Below, piece after piece: positions 33,337-42,304 of a stretch of 64,000 nt of DNA. Both the position numbers and the translations under genes were made by a program. Every line of letters starts with the position of its first letter. The first letter of the stretch is position 1. The DNA lies in assembly GCF_000805335.1 (NCBI RefSeq), contig NZ_KN708638.1:5747359-5811358 (forward strand). Direction: 5' to 3'. The notes beneath the pieces were generated by a model. It was given only the letters and a program-made list of their open reading frames with translations, searched no databases and was not told the origin of the DNA. Source of the stretch: Streptomyces sp. CT34. GTDB taxonomy: Bacteria > Actinomycetota > Actinomycetes > Streptomycetales > Streptomycetaceae.

Positions 33337-35559
33337 ATGACGGTGGCTGGCGAACAGCACGCAGCGGCATCCAAGGTGCCCGCGGCGGCGCGGGAGAAGC
33401 ACGCGCAGCTGGCTGAGCAGATCGAGGAGCACCGCTTCCGGTATTACGTGAAGGACGCCCCGGTCATCAGCGACGCGGAGTTCGACACGCTGCTGCGCTC
33501 CCTGGAGGCGCTGGAGGACGAGCACCCGGAGCTGCGCACCCCGGATTCCCCGACCCAGAAGGTCGCCGGCGCCTACGCCACCGAGTTCACCGAGGTCGCG
33601 CACCGCGAGCGGATGCTCTCGCTGGACAACGCCTTCGACAACGACGAGTTGGCGGCCTGGGCCGAGCGGATCGCCGGGGAACTGGGCGGCGACCCGCGCG
33701 GCGCCGGCTACCACTTCCTGTGCGAGCTCAAGGTCGACGGCCTCGCGGTCAACCTCACCTACGAGCACGGCCGGCTGACCCGCGCCGCCACCCGCGGCGA
33801 CGGCCGCACCGGCGAGGACATCACGCCCAACGTCCGTACCATCACCGAGATCCCGCACCGCCTCAAGGGCGACCGGGTCCCCGACCTGGTCGAGATCCGC
33901 GGCGAGGTCTACTTCCCGATGGAGAAGTTCCTGGAGCTCAACGAGCGCCTGGTCGCCGACGGGAAGCCGCCGTTCGCCAACCCCCGCAACGCCGCGGCCG
34001 GTTCGCTGCGCCAGAAGGACCCCAAGGTCACCGCGACCCGCCCGCTCCACATGGTCGTGCACGGCCTCGGCGCCCGCGAGGGCCTGGAGATCGACCGGCT
34101 CTCGGAGGCGTACGGCCTGCTGGAGGAGTGGGGCCTGCCCACCGCCGCGCACAACCGCGTCGTCGACTCGCTCGCCGCGGTACGGGAGTTCATCGACCAC
34201 TACGGCGACCCCGAGACCCGCCGGACGGCCGTGGAGCACGAGATCGACGGGGTGGTCGTCAAGCTGGACGAGATCCCGCTCCAGGGGCGGCTGGGCTCGA
34301 CCTCGCGGGCACCGCGCTGGGCGATCGCCTGGAAGTACCCGCCGGAGGAGGTCAACACCAAGCTGGTGGACATCCGCGTCGGCGTCGGCCGCACCGGCCG
34401 GGTCACGCCGTACGCGGTCGTCGAGCCGGTCACGGTCGCCGGCTCCGAGGTGGAGTTCGCCACCCTGCACAACCAGGACGTGGTCAAGGCCAAGGGCGTG
34501 CTCATCGGGGACACCGTCGTGATCCGCAAGGCCGGCGACGTGATCCCGGAGATCCTGGGCCCGGTCGTCGACCTGCGGGACGGCACCGAGCGGGAGTTCG
34601 CGATGCCGGCCGAGTGCCCCGAGTGCGGCACGGCCCTCCAGCCCGCCAAGGAGGGCGACATCGACCTCCGCTGCCCCAACGCCCGTGCCTGCCCCGCCCA
34701 GATCCGCGAGCGGCTGTTCTACCTGGCCGGCCGCAAGTGCCTGGACATCGAGAACTTCGGCTATGTCGCGGCCACCGCCCTCAGCCAGCCGCTGGAGCCC
34801 GCCGAGCCCCCGCTGAAGGACGAGGGCGGGCTCTTCGACCTCTCCATCGAGGAGCTGCTGCCCATCAAGTCCTATGTCCTGGACCCCGATTCGGGACTCC
34901 CCAAGCGCGACCCGAAGACCGGCGAGGAGAAGGTCGTCACCTTCTTCGCCAACCAGAAGGGCGAGCCGAAGAAGAACGCCCTCGCCATGCTGGAGAACAT
35001 CCAGGCCGCCAAGGAGCGCCCGCTGGCCCGGATCCTCACCGGCCTGTCGATCCGGCACGTCGGCCCGGTCGCGGCGCAGGCGCTGGCCCGGGAGTTCCGC
35101 TCGATCGACCGCATCCGGGACGCGAGCGAGGAGGAACTGGCCGCCGTGGACGGCGTCGGCGGGACCATCGCCGCCTCGCTCAAGCAGTGGTTCGCCGACG
35201 ACTGGCACCAGGAAATCATCGAGCGCTGGCGGGCCGCCGGCGTCCGTATGGAGGAGGAGCAGACCGGTGAGGAGGGCCCGCGCCCGCTGGAAGGCGTCAC
35301 CGTCGTCGTAACGGGCACACTTCAGTCACACACCAGAGATGGCGCGAAAGAGGCCCTACAAGCTCTCGGTGCGAAGGTGACCGGATCCGTTTCGAAGAAG
35401 ACCGGATTCGTAGTAGTGGGCGACAACCCGGGTTCGAAGTACGACAAAGCCATGCAGCTGAAGGTCCCCGTGCTGGACGATGATGGCTTCGCTGTGCTGC
35501 TGGAGCAGGGTCCCGAGGCGGCACGAGCGGTAGCCGTCACTCCGCCTGAGGAGGAGTGA
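33337..35559 (+). CDS. ligA: NAD+-dependent DNA ligase LigA
   Basis: 740 residues. It seals nicks during replication using NAD+. Domains in order: Ia (1-75), adenylation domain with nucleophile Lys132 in CELKVDGLAVN, OB fold, zinc finger Cys427/430/446/452 (CPECG, then RCPNARACPAQ), helix-hairpin-helix region (490-640), BRCT (about 650-735). An insertion after AATALSQPLEPAEPPLKDEGG (about 485-545) is typical of actinobacterial LigA. The last 83 codons (from 35308) use A or T in third position in 27 cases, against nearly none before, a sudden change inside one gene. ATG with GGGAGGAC upstream. Confidence 0.98.
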   Translation: MTVAGEQHAAASKVPAAAREKHAQLAEQIEEHRFRYYVKDAPVISDAEFDTLLRSLEALEDEHPELRTPDSPTQKVAGAYATEFTEVAHRERMLSLDNAFDNDELAAWAERIAGELGGDPRGAGYHFLCELKVDGLAVNLTYEHGRLTRAATRGDGRTGEDITPNVRTITEIPHRLKGDRVPDLVEIRGEVYFPMEKFLELNERLVADGKPPFANPRNAAAGSLRQKDPKVTATRPLHMVVHGLGAREGLEIDRLSEAYGLLEEWGLPTAAHNRVVDSLAAVREFIDHYGDPETRRTAVEHEIDGVVVKLDEIPLQGRLGSTSRAPRWAIAWKYPPEEVNTKLVDIRVGVGRTGRVTPYAVVEPVTVAGSEVEFATLHNQDVVKAKGVLIGDTVVIRKAGDVIPEILGPVVDLRDGTEREFAMPAECPECGTALQPAKEGDIDLRCPNARACPAQIRERLFYLAGRKCLDIENFGYVAATALSQPLEPAEPPLKDEGGLFDLSIEELLPIKSYVLDPDSGLPKRDPKTGEEKVVTFFANQKGEPKKNALAMLENIQAAKERPLARILTGLSIRHVGPVAAQALAREFRSIDRIRDASEEELAAVDGVGGTIAASLKQWFADDWHQEIIERWRAAGVRMEEEQTGEEGPRPLEGVTVVVTGTLQSHTRDGAKEALQALGAKVTGSVSKKTGFVVVGDNPGSKYDKAMQLKVPVLDDDGFAVLLEQGPEAARAVAVTPPEEE

Positions 35560-35715
35560 GGTGTCACCCTATCGGCGCATACCAGATTGATCTGGGAGGC
35601 CGGGTCGCATTCGGGCAACCGCTGCCGATCGCTGCCCGCGATGGCCTTCCGCGGCCTACTGTTGACGTGTGCGCCTGCCGTGGCGCGGGCACAGCCGGCT
35701 GTGAGAGGGATCGGA

Positions 35716-37827
35716 ATGAAACCGACCGACAGCGCCGCTCCGGCGTCGCGGCTCCGCCGGCTCGTGGTGCCCGCGCTGCCCGCGGCCATCGTCATGGTGG
35801 CGGGCCTGGCGCTCGCCGCAGGTGTGGTGCGGACGCTCGGCGGAGGCGAGGCGCTGTTCCCGGACGGCGCCGTCGGCTGGTCGCTGGCGATCCTGACCGG
35901 CGTCATCGTCGGCCATCTGGTGGCCCTCGGCCGGGACCGCTGGTGGGGCGGCACGGGCTCCGGCGCCGCCCTCGCCCTCGCCGTACTCCTCCTGTACGGC
36001 TGGGTGCCGGCCACCCTGGTCAGCCTCTCCGTCGTGGTCCTGGTCGGTGCCGCCCGGCGGCACCGCTGGCGACAGGCCCTGGTGCACGGGGCGGTCGACG
36101 TCCTCGGCATCGGCGCCGCGGCGCTCGCCCTCGCCGCCTGCGGGGTGCACGCCACCGTCCGCCACCCCTGGACGCCCGACGCCTGGGACCTCTCCGTGCT
36201 GCCCCAGGTCGTGATGACGGCCGCGGGCTACCTCCTCGTCAGCCGGGCGCTGCTCTGGTTCAGCCTGGCGCCGCGCACCGGCGGACTGCCCACCATCGCC
36301 CGTACGGCCGTGGTGCGGCAGGCACTCGTCGGCGTCGCACTGCTCGGCATCTCGCCGCTGATCGCCGTCTGCGCGGTCAACGCCCCGCTGCTGCTGCCGC
36401 TGTTCGCGGTGCCGCTCATCGCGCTGGACTCCACCCTCTGGATAGCCCGTGCGCGGGCCGAGGAGCAGCTCCGCGACCCGCTGACCGGCCTGCCCAACCG
36501 CCAGTGGCTGCTGGAGCGCACCTGGTCCGCCCTGGACGAGGCCGAGCGCGTCGGCGTCCGGTCGGCGCTGGTCCTCATCGACCTGGACCGCTTCCGCTCG
36601 GTCAACGACACCCTCGGGCACCTCGCCGGCGACCGCCTGCTGCTGCAGATCGCCGACCGGCTGCGGCACGCCCTCCCGCGCGGCGCCGAGGCCGCCCGGC
36701 TCGGCGGCGACGAGTTCGCCGTCCTGCTGCCGACCACCGACTCCCTCACCAGCTCCCAGCGGGTGGCCCGCAACCTCGTCGCCGCCCTCGGCTCCCCGCT
36801 GGACCTGGACGGACTGACCCTCGTGCTCGAAGCCAGCGCGGGAGTCGCCGTCTTCCCCGACCACGCCCTGGACGCCGAGGGGCTGCTGCGGCGCGCCGAT
36901 GTGGCGATGTACCAGGCCAAGCGGGACCGCAGCGGCGTCGAGCTCTACGAGGCCAAGCGGGACGGCAACACCCCGGACCGGCTGGGCCTGTTGGGCGATC
37001 TGCGCCGCGCCCTGGACGCCGGCGACGTCGAGCTGCACTACCAGCCCAAGGTCGGGTTCGACGGACATGTCTCCGGCCTGGAGGCGCTGGTCCGCTGGGT
37101 CCATCCGGACCGGGGCAGGGTGCCACCCGACGAGTTCATCGCCATCGCCGAGTCCTCCGGGCTGATGCCCCGGCTGACCGAGTACGTCCTGGAGACCGCG
37201 CTCGCCCAGGTGGCGCGCTGGCGCGCGATGGGCCTGGAGGTGCCGGTCGCGGTCAACGTCTCACCGCGCGATGTGCACTCGCCGGGCTTCGCCGGGGCGG
37301 TCGCCGCCCGGCTGGCACGGCACCGCGTCCCGCCCGGGGCGCTCCAGCTGGAGATAACCGAGCACGTCCTGCTGGAGGACCCGCAGCGGGCCGCCGACAC
37401 CCTCGCCGGGCTCACCGCCCACGGCGTGAAGATGTCGCTGGACGACTTCGGCACCGGCTACAGCTCGCTGGTCCACCTGCGCCGCCTCCCGGTGAGCGAG
37501 CTCAAGATCGACCGCTCCTTCGTGGCCCGGCTGGCCGTCGACACCGAGGACGCCGAGATCGTCCGCTGCACCCTCGACCTCGCCCACTCCCTGGGCCTGC
37601 TGGTCGTCGCCGAGGGCGTCGAGGACGACGAGACCTGGGAGCGATTGCGGGACCTCGGCTGCGACGCCGTGCAGGGCTGGCTGGTGGCCGCCGCGATGCC
37701 ACCGGACGAGACCACGGCCTGGCTCAGGGCCCGCGGCGAACGCGGCTGGCACCGCGAATCGGAGACGACCGCCCTGACGGCGGAGAAGGCAGCCGAGCGC
37801 CCTTCGGGACAGGTCCTGAAGAAGTGA
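35716..37827 (+). CDS. rmdB: Membrane-bound GGDEF-EAL cyclic-di-GMP protein (RmdB type)
   Basis: 703 residues from the ATG at 35716 (GAGAGGGA ahead). Residues 1-245 hold six to eight membrane helices. The GGDEF domain has an intact GGDEF signature at 330-334 (RLGGDEFAVLLP). The EAL domain has intact Glu456-Ala-Leu (GLEALVRW), VPVAVNVSPRDV, LEITEHVLLED, Asp576-Asp577 in DDFGTGYSSL, and LKIDRSF. Every usual phosphodiesterase residue I can place is present, so cyclic-di-GMP hydrolysis is expected; cyclase activity is possible. In S. coelicolor the protein next to ligA is, to my recollection, RmdB, a phosphodiesterase acting on development; symbol given on that basis. Confidence 0.88.
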   Translation: MKPTDSAAPASRLRRLVVPALPAAIVMVAGLALAAGVVRTLGGGEALFPDGAVGWSLAILTGVIVGHLVALGRDRWWGGTGSGAALALAVLLLYGWVPATLVSLSVVVLVGAARRHRWRQALVHGAVDVLGIGAAALALAACGVHATVRHPWTPDAWDLSVLPQVVMTAAGYLLVSRALLWFSLAPRTGGLPTIARTAVVRQALVGVALLGISPLIAVCAVNAPLLLPLFAVPLIALDSTLWIARARAEEQLRDPLTGLPNRQWLLERTWSALDEAERVGVRSALVLIDLDRFRSVNDTLGHLAGDRLLLQIADRLRHALPRGAEAARLGGDEFAVLLPTTDSLTSSQRVARNLVAALGSPLDLDGLTLVLEASAGVAVFPDHALDAEGLLRRADVAMYQAKRDRSGVELYEAKRDGNTPDRLGLLGDLRRALDAGDVELHYQPKVGFDGHVSGLEALVRWVHPDRGRVPPDEFIAIAESSGLMPRLTEYVLETALAQVARWRAMGLEVPVAVNVSPRDVHSPGFAGAVAARLARHRVPPGALQLEITEHVLLEDPQRAADTLAGLTAHGVKMSLDDFGTGYSSLVHLRRLPVSELKIDRSFVARLAVDTEDAEIVRCTLDLAHSLGLLVVAEGVEDDETWERLRDLGCDAVQGWLVAAAMPPDETTAWLRARGERGWHRESETTALTAEKAAERPSGQVLKK

Positions 37828-38018
37828 CCCGGCCACCGGCCGTCCCGTGTCCCCGCTCCGAAGAACCTCCCGGGCCCCCGGCCCCGCCAGAACCCCCCGA
37901 GCCCCCGGCCCCGCCGGACACGGCGGCCGAGCCCCGGCCCGACGGGAGCGGCCCCGCCGACCCCGGGCCGCCCGAGCCGCCGGACGACCCGGCGCCCCCG
38001 CCGGCCGACGGCGCCTGA
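37824..38018 (+). CDS. Possible small proline-rich protein coupled to rmdB
   Basis: A GTG overlaps the rmdB stop (GTGA, 37824-37827) and opens a 64-residue frame: Pro, Glu, Ala and Asp make up most of it (PPGPPAPPEPPEPPAPPD). Third positions are mostly G or C and composition is sharply biased, so it could be a real proline-rich tail or merely GC-rich chance. No family known. A one-base frameshift would fuse it to RmdB as a proline-rich C-terminus. Confidence 0.3.
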   Translation: MTRPPAVPCPRSEEPPGPPAPPEPPEPPAPPDTAAEPRPDGSGPADPGPPEPPDDPAPPPADGA

Positions 38019-38449
38019 CGCCACCGCCCCGGCCGTGCGGGCCCCGTACGCCGCTGCCGGCCGGGCCCTGGGCCCTGTCGTCGAACTCCCGCCTGCCGGC
38101 CGGCGCCCTGCACGCGCCCCCACCCTCGAACCGGCTTCGCACGGCTCGGGCGGGGGACCCCCTTCGCCGCACCGGACGACGACCCCGGTACTTCCAGTAC
38201 AGGGGCCGTCGCCCGGCACGCCGAGAGTACGCACCGGACGCCGCCCGGCCGCCCTTCGGGCGGACGACGGGAGTGTGACGACAGGGCCTGGCGCACCCCC
38301 GCGGGCGGCCCGGCGAAAGCGTTTCGCGACAGCGTTCCCGTACGCCATAGGATTGGCCCGGAAAACTCCAGCGGAGAATTCGACCGGAATTCTCCGCACC
38401 GGAACATCCCGCCCAGAACACTCCGCCGAAAACACCAGAGGATCGCTGC
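38019..38449 (+). promoter_or_regulatory. gatCAB leader: promoter and 11-bp hairpin
   Basis: This 430-bp spacer holds no gene I can support. TAGGAT (38348-38353) is a likely -10. Just after the expected start of transcription, GCGGAGAATTC (38371-38381) and GAATTCTCCGC (38387-38397) form a perfect 11-bp stem with a 5-nt loop. Related GAA..CTCC stretches recur at about 38361, 38401 and 38416. The hairpin would be part of the roughly 90-nt gatC leader. CCGCCC-TTC-GGGCGG near 38250-38265 may end rmdB transcription. Confidence 0.55.
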
Positions 38450-38746
38450 ATGCCTGGCATCACGCGCGAGGAGGTCGCCCACCTCGCCCGGCTGGCACGT
38501 CTGGAGCTGAAGGACGAAGAGCTCGACCACTTCGCCGGACAGCTCGACGACATCATCGGCGCGGTCGCCCGCGTCTCCGAGGTCGCCGATCAAGACGTAC
38601 CGCCGACCTCCCACCCGCTGCCCCTGACCAACGTCATGCGGCCGGACGAGGTCCGTCCGTCGCTGACCCCCGAGCAGGCGCTCTCCGGCGCCCCGGCCCA
38701 GGAGCAGCAGCGTTTCAAGGTGCCGCAGATCCTGGGGGAGGAGTGA
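38450..38746 (+). CDS. gatC: Glutamyl-tRNA(Gln)/aspartyl-tRNA(Asn) amidotransferase subunit C
   Basis: 98 residues. MPGITREEVAHLARLARLELKDEELDHFAGQLDDIIGAVARV is the typical GatC helix pair that holds GatA and GatB together. The tail SHPLPLTNVMRPDEVRPSLTPEQALSGAP, then QEQQRFKVPQIL is also standard. AGAGGA precedes the ATG. First gene of gatC-gatA-orf80-gatB. The GatCAB enzyme makes Gln-tRNA (and Asn-tRNA where needed) by transamidation. Confidence 0.97.
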   Translation: MPGITREEVAHLARLARLELKDEELDHFAGQLDDIIGAVARVSEVADQDVPPTSHPLPLTNVMRPDEVRPSLTPEQALSGAPAQEQQRFKVPQILGEE

Positions 38747-38748
38747 CC

Positions 38749-40242
38749 ATGGCCGACCTGATCAAGCTCACCGCCGCCGAGATCGCGGCGAGGATCGCCT
38801 CCGGCGAGCTCACCGCCGTCGAGGTGACCGAGGCCCATCTGGCCCGTATCGAGGCCGTCGACGAGAAGGTGCACGCCTTCCTGCACGTGGACCGCGAGGG
38901 CGCGCTCGCCCAGGCCCGCGCCGTCGACGAGAAGCGGGCCCGCGGCGAGGAGCTGGGCCCGCTGGCCGGCGTCCCGCTGGCCCTCAAGGACATCTTCACG
39001 ACCGAGGGCATGCCCACCACCGTCGGTTCGAAGATCCTCGAAGGCTGGCTCCCGCCGTACGACGCGACCCTGACCAAGAAGCTCAAGGCCGCCGACGTCG
39101 TCATCCTCGGCAAGACCAACATGGACGAGTTCGCCATGGGGTCCTCCACCGAGAACAGCGCCTACGGCCCGACCGGCAACCCCTGGGACCTGACCAAGAT
39201 CCCCGGCGGCTCCGGCGGCGGCTCCTCCGCCGCGCTGGCCTCCTTCCAGGCCCCGCTCGCCATCGGCACGGACACCGGCGGCTCCATCCGCCAGCCCGCC
39301 GCGGTCACCGGCACCGTCGGCGTCAAGCCCACCTACGGCGGCGTCTCCCGCTACGGCATGGTGGCCTTCTCCAGCTCCCTGGACCAGGGCGGCCCGTGCG
39401 CCCGTACGGTGCTGGACACGGCGCTGCTCCACGAGGCCATCGCCGGCCACGACCCGCTGGACTCCACCTCCATCGACGCGCCGGTCCCGCCGGTCGTCGA
39501 GGCGGCCCGCAACGGCAGCGTCGAGGGCATGCGGGTCGGCGTCGTCAAGCAGTTCCGTGGTGAGGGCTACCAGGCCGGTGTCCTCCAGCGCTTCGACGAG
39601 TCCGTCGCCCTCCTCAAGGAGCTGGGCGCCGAGATCGTCGAGCTGGACTGCCCGTCCTTCGACCTGGCGCTGGCGGCGTACTACCTGATCGCGCCGTCCG
39701 AGTGCTCCTCCAACCTGGCTCGCTTCGACGCCATGCGCTACGGCCTGCGGGTCGGCGACGACGGCACGAAGTCCGCCGAGGAGGTCACCGCCCTGACCCG
39801 CGAGGCCGGCTTCGGCCCCGAGGTCAAGCGCCGCATCATGCTCGGCACGTACGCGCTCAGCTCCGGCTACTACGACGCGTACTACGGCAGCGCCCAGAAG
39901 GTCCGGACCCTCATCACCCGCGACTTCGAGAAGGCGTTCGAGCGGGTCGACGTGATCGTCTCGCCGACCACGCCGACCACCGCGTTCCCGATCGGCGAGC
40001 GGGCCGACGACCCGATGGCGATGTACCTCGCCGACGTGTGCACGCTCCCCGTCAACCTGGCGGGCAACGCCGCCATGTCGCTGCCCTGCGGCCTGGCTCC
40101 CGAGGACGGCCTGCCGGTCGGTCTCCAGATCGTCGCCCCGGCCATGAAGGACGACCGGCTCTACAAGGTCGGTGCCGCGGTCGAGGCCGCGTTCACCGAG
40201 AAGTGGGGCCATCACCTGCTTGAGGAGGCACCTGCACTATGA
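38749..40242 (+). CDS. gatA: Glutamyl-tRNA(Gln) amidotransferase subunit A
   Basis: 497 residues. The amidase-signature triad is in place: Lys80 (LALKDIFTT), cis-Ser155 (PGGSGGGSSAA) and Ser179 (TDTGGSIRQPA). It frees ammonia from glutamine for GatB. ATG at 38749 with GGGGGAGGAG ahead, 2 bp after gatC. Its stop overlaps the next small gene by ATGA (40239-40242), so that gene is coupled to it. Confidence 0.98.
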   Translation: MADLIKLTAAEIAARIASGELTAVEVTEAHLARIEAVDEKVHAFLHVDREGALAQARAVDEKRARGEELGPLAGVPLALKDIFTTEGMPTTVGSKILEGWLPPYDATLTKKLKAADVVILGKTNMDEFAMGSSTENSAYGPTGNPWDLTKIPGGSGGGSSAALASFQAPLAIGTDTGGSIRQPAAVTGTVGVKPTYGGVSRYGMVAFSSSLDQGGPCARTVLDTALLHEAIAGHDPLDSTSIDAPVPPVVEAARNGSVEGMRVGVVKQFRGEGYQAGVLQRFDESVALLKELGAEIVELDCPSFDLALAAYYLIAPSECSSNLARFDAMRYGLRVGDDGTKSAEEVTALTREAGFGPEVKRRIMLGTYALSSGYYDAYYGSAQKVRTLITRDFEKAFERVDVIVSPTTPTTAFPIGERADDPMAMYLADVCTLPVNLAGNAAMSLPCGLAPEDGLPVGLQIVAPAMKDDRLYKVGAAVEAAFTEKWGHHLLEEAPAL

Positions 40243-40481
40243 GTGGCAAGCTCGCGAAGGCCAAGGGCTTCAAGAAGTCCAAGCCCGGCACGTATCTGTC
40301 CATCGGCACCACGCTGTTCGGCGCGGTGAGCGTCGTGAAGCAGGCGAAGAAGGCCAGGGGGGAGCACGACACGCTCCAGCTGGTCGACGCCGTCGTCTCC
40401 GCCGCCGCCATCGTCACCGGCGTCGCCCTGCTCATCCGCGAACTGCGCCGTCTCAACGACGACGACGTCCTCGCGGACTGA
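40239..40481 (+). CDS. Small membrane protein between gatA and gatB
   Basis: 80 residues. MSGKLAKAKGFKKSKPGTYLSIGTTLFGAVSVVKQAKKARGEHDTL starts basic and is followed by a hydrophobic helix (about 49-66, VDAVVSAAAIVTGVALLIREL) and an acidic end. A weaker helix lies at 19-34. ATGA overlap with gatA and 31 bp to gatB show it is part of the operon. From memory, Streptomyces genomes keep a small gene here. It has no known function; tethering GatCAB to the membrane is one idea without evidence. Confidence 0.85.
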   Translation: MSGKLAKAKGFKKSKPGTYLSIGTTLFGAVSVVKQAKKARGEHDTLQLVDAVVSAAAIVTGVALLIRELRRLNDDDVLAD

Positions 40482-40512
40482 CCGGCGCCGGACCTGAGAG
40501 GTTAGTTTCACC

Positions 40513-42021
40513 GTGACTGTCACCGACCTGGTGCCGTACGAGGACGCGCTGGCCGCCTACGACCCCGTGATGGGGCTCGAGGTACACGTCGAACTCGGCA
40601 CCGCCACCAAGATGTTCTGCGGGTGCGCCACCACCCTGGGCGCCGAGCCCAACTCGCAGACCTGCCCCACCTGCCTGGGCATGCCCGGCTCGCTGCCGGT
40701 CGTCAACGCGACCGGTGTGGAGTCCGCCGTCAAGATCGGCCTGGCACTGCACTGCACCATCGCCGACTGGTGCCGCTTCGCCCGGAAGAACTACTTCTAT
40801 CCGGACATGCCGAAGAACTTCCAGACGTCCCAGTACGACGAGCCGATCGCCTTCGACGGCTACCTGGACGTGCAGCTGGAGGACGGCGAGGTCTTCCGCG
40901 TCCACATCGAGCGCGCGCACATGGAGGAGGACACCGGCAAGTCCACCCACATCGGCGGTGCCACCGGCCGGATCCACGGCGCCCGGCACTCGCTGCTGGA
41001 CTACAACCGCGCCGGCATCCCGCTCATCGAGATCGTCACCAAGCCCATCGAGGGCGCCGGCGAGCGGGCCCCCGAGGTCGCCAGGGCGTACGTCGCCGAA
41101 CTGCGCGAGCTGATCCGGGCGTTGGGCGTCTCCGAGGCCCGTATGGAGATGGGCCAGATGCGCTGCGACGTGAACCTCTCGCTGCGCCCCAAGGGCACCG
41201 AGAAGTTCGGCACCCGCTCGGAGACCAAGAACGTCAACTCGCTGCGTTCCGTGGAGCGCGCCGCCCGCTTCGAGATCCAGCGCCACGCCGCGGTGCTGTC
41301 CTCCGGCGGCACGGTCATCCAGGAGACCCGGCACTTCCACGAGGACGACGGCTCCACGACCTCCGGCCGGGTCAAGGAGGAGGCCGAGGACTACCGCTAC
41401 TTCCCCGAGCCGGACCTGGTGCCGGTGGCCCCCTCCCGCGAGTGGGTCGAGGAACTGCGGGCCGGGCTCCCCGAGCTGCCGCGGCTGCGCCGCAACCGGC
41501 TGCGCGAGGAGTGGGGCGTCTCCCAGCACGACATGCAGTCGATCCTCAACGCCGGCGCGGTCGACCTGATCGTCGCCACCGTCGAGGCCGGCGCGGACTC
41601 CGCCGCGGCCCGCAAGTGGTGGATGGGCGAGCTGGCCCGCCGCGCCAACGAGGACGGCACGGACCTGGCGGCGCTGCCGATCACCCCCGAGCAGGTCGCA
41701 CGGGTCACCGCGCTGGTCGCCGACGGCTCGCTCAACGACAAGCTGGCCCGCCAGACCATCGAGGGCGTGCTCGCCGGCGAGGGCGACCCCGACACGGTCG
41801 TCGAGAAGCGCGGGCTGAAGGTCGTCTCCGACGAGGGTGCCCTCGGCACCGCCGTCGACGAGGCGATCGCCGCCAACGCCGCCATCGCCGACAAGATCCG
41901 CGGCGGCAAGGTCGCCGCGGCCGGCGCCCTGGTCGGCGCGGTCATGAAGGCCACCCGCGGCCAGGCGGACGCCGCCCGGGTGCGGGAGCTGATTCTCGAG
42001 CGGCTCGCCGCGGAAGAATGA
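40513..42021 (+). CDS. gatB: Glutamyl-tRNA(Gln) amidotransferase subunit B
   Basis: 502 residues, GTG start with CTGAGAGGTTAG ahead. GLEVHVELGTATKMFCGC opens the kinase-like domain, with zinc or structural cysteines at FCGCA and TCPTCLGMPG. IERAHMEEDTGKSTH, LLDYNRAGIPLIEIVTKP and MRCDVNLSLRP are family signatures. The C-terminal helical and YqeY domains (350-502) bind tRNA. It phosphorylates Glu-tRNA(Gln) before amidation. A tiny frame overlaps its stop. Confidence 0.98.
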   Translation: MTVTDLVPYEDALAAYDPVMGLEVHVELGTATKMFCGCATTLGAEPNSQTCPTCLGMPGSLPVVNATGVESAVKIGLALHCTIADWCRFARKNYFYPDMPKNFQTSQYDEPIAFDGYLDVQLEDGEVFRVHIERAHMEEDTGKSTHIGGATGRIHGARHSLLDYNRAGIPLIEIVTKPIEGAGERAPEVARAYVAELRELIRALGVSEARMEMGQMRCDVNLSLRPKGTEKFGTRSETKNVNSLRSVERAARFEIQRHAAVLSSGGTVIQETRHFHEDDGSTTSGRVKEEAEDYRYFPEPDLVPVAPSREWVEELRAGLPELPRLRRNRLREEWGVSQHDMQSILNAGAVDLIVATVEAGADSAAARKWWMGELARRANEDGTDLAALPITPEQVARVTALVADGSLNDKLARQTIEGVLAGEGDPDTVVEKRGLKVVSDEGALGTAVDEAIAANAAIADKIRGGKVAAAGALVGAVMKATRGQADAARVRELILERLAAEE

Positions 42022-42077
42022 TCGAGCAGAACCTGATGATCGAGCACAGCCTGGAGAAGCCCGGCGTCGAGGGCTGA
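42018..42077 (+). CDS. Tiny overlapping frame after gatB, internally duplicated
   Basis: An ATG overlaps the gatB stop (ATGA, 42018-42021) and encodes 19 residues, MIEQNLMIEHSLEKPGVEG. The first 36 bases are two near-identical 18-bp units (ATGATCGAGCA, then A.CCTG). It may be a coupled micropeptide or just a duplicated tail of gatB. No relatives known. Confidence 0.25.
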   Translation: MIEQNLMIEHSLEKPGVEG

Positions 42078-42094
42078 GCCCCGGATCGTGCCGT

Positions 42095-42134
42095 ACGGAG
42101 CGGCCGACCCTCCCCGGAGGGCCGGCCGCTCCGT
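42095..42134 (+). terminator. Terminator of the gatCAB operon
   Basis: ACGGAGCGGCCG (42095-42106) pairs with CGGCCGCTCCGT (42123-42134); the loop can pair further (CCCTCC/GGAGGG), giving a very long hairpin. Confidence 0.8.
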
Positions 42135-42304
42135 CGTCCGCGCAGGGCCGCCCTCCGAGGCGCGTGCCCGGCGAGATTTCTCGATCTTCCCCTTCCAGGG
42201 CGGAATGCCACGCCCGCCCGCGGTGCTGTCACCGGCGAAGGGTCAAAGGATCAACGGATACGGGACCTCGGGTCACCGCCCGCCGGACAGTGGAGGATCG
42301 AGCA

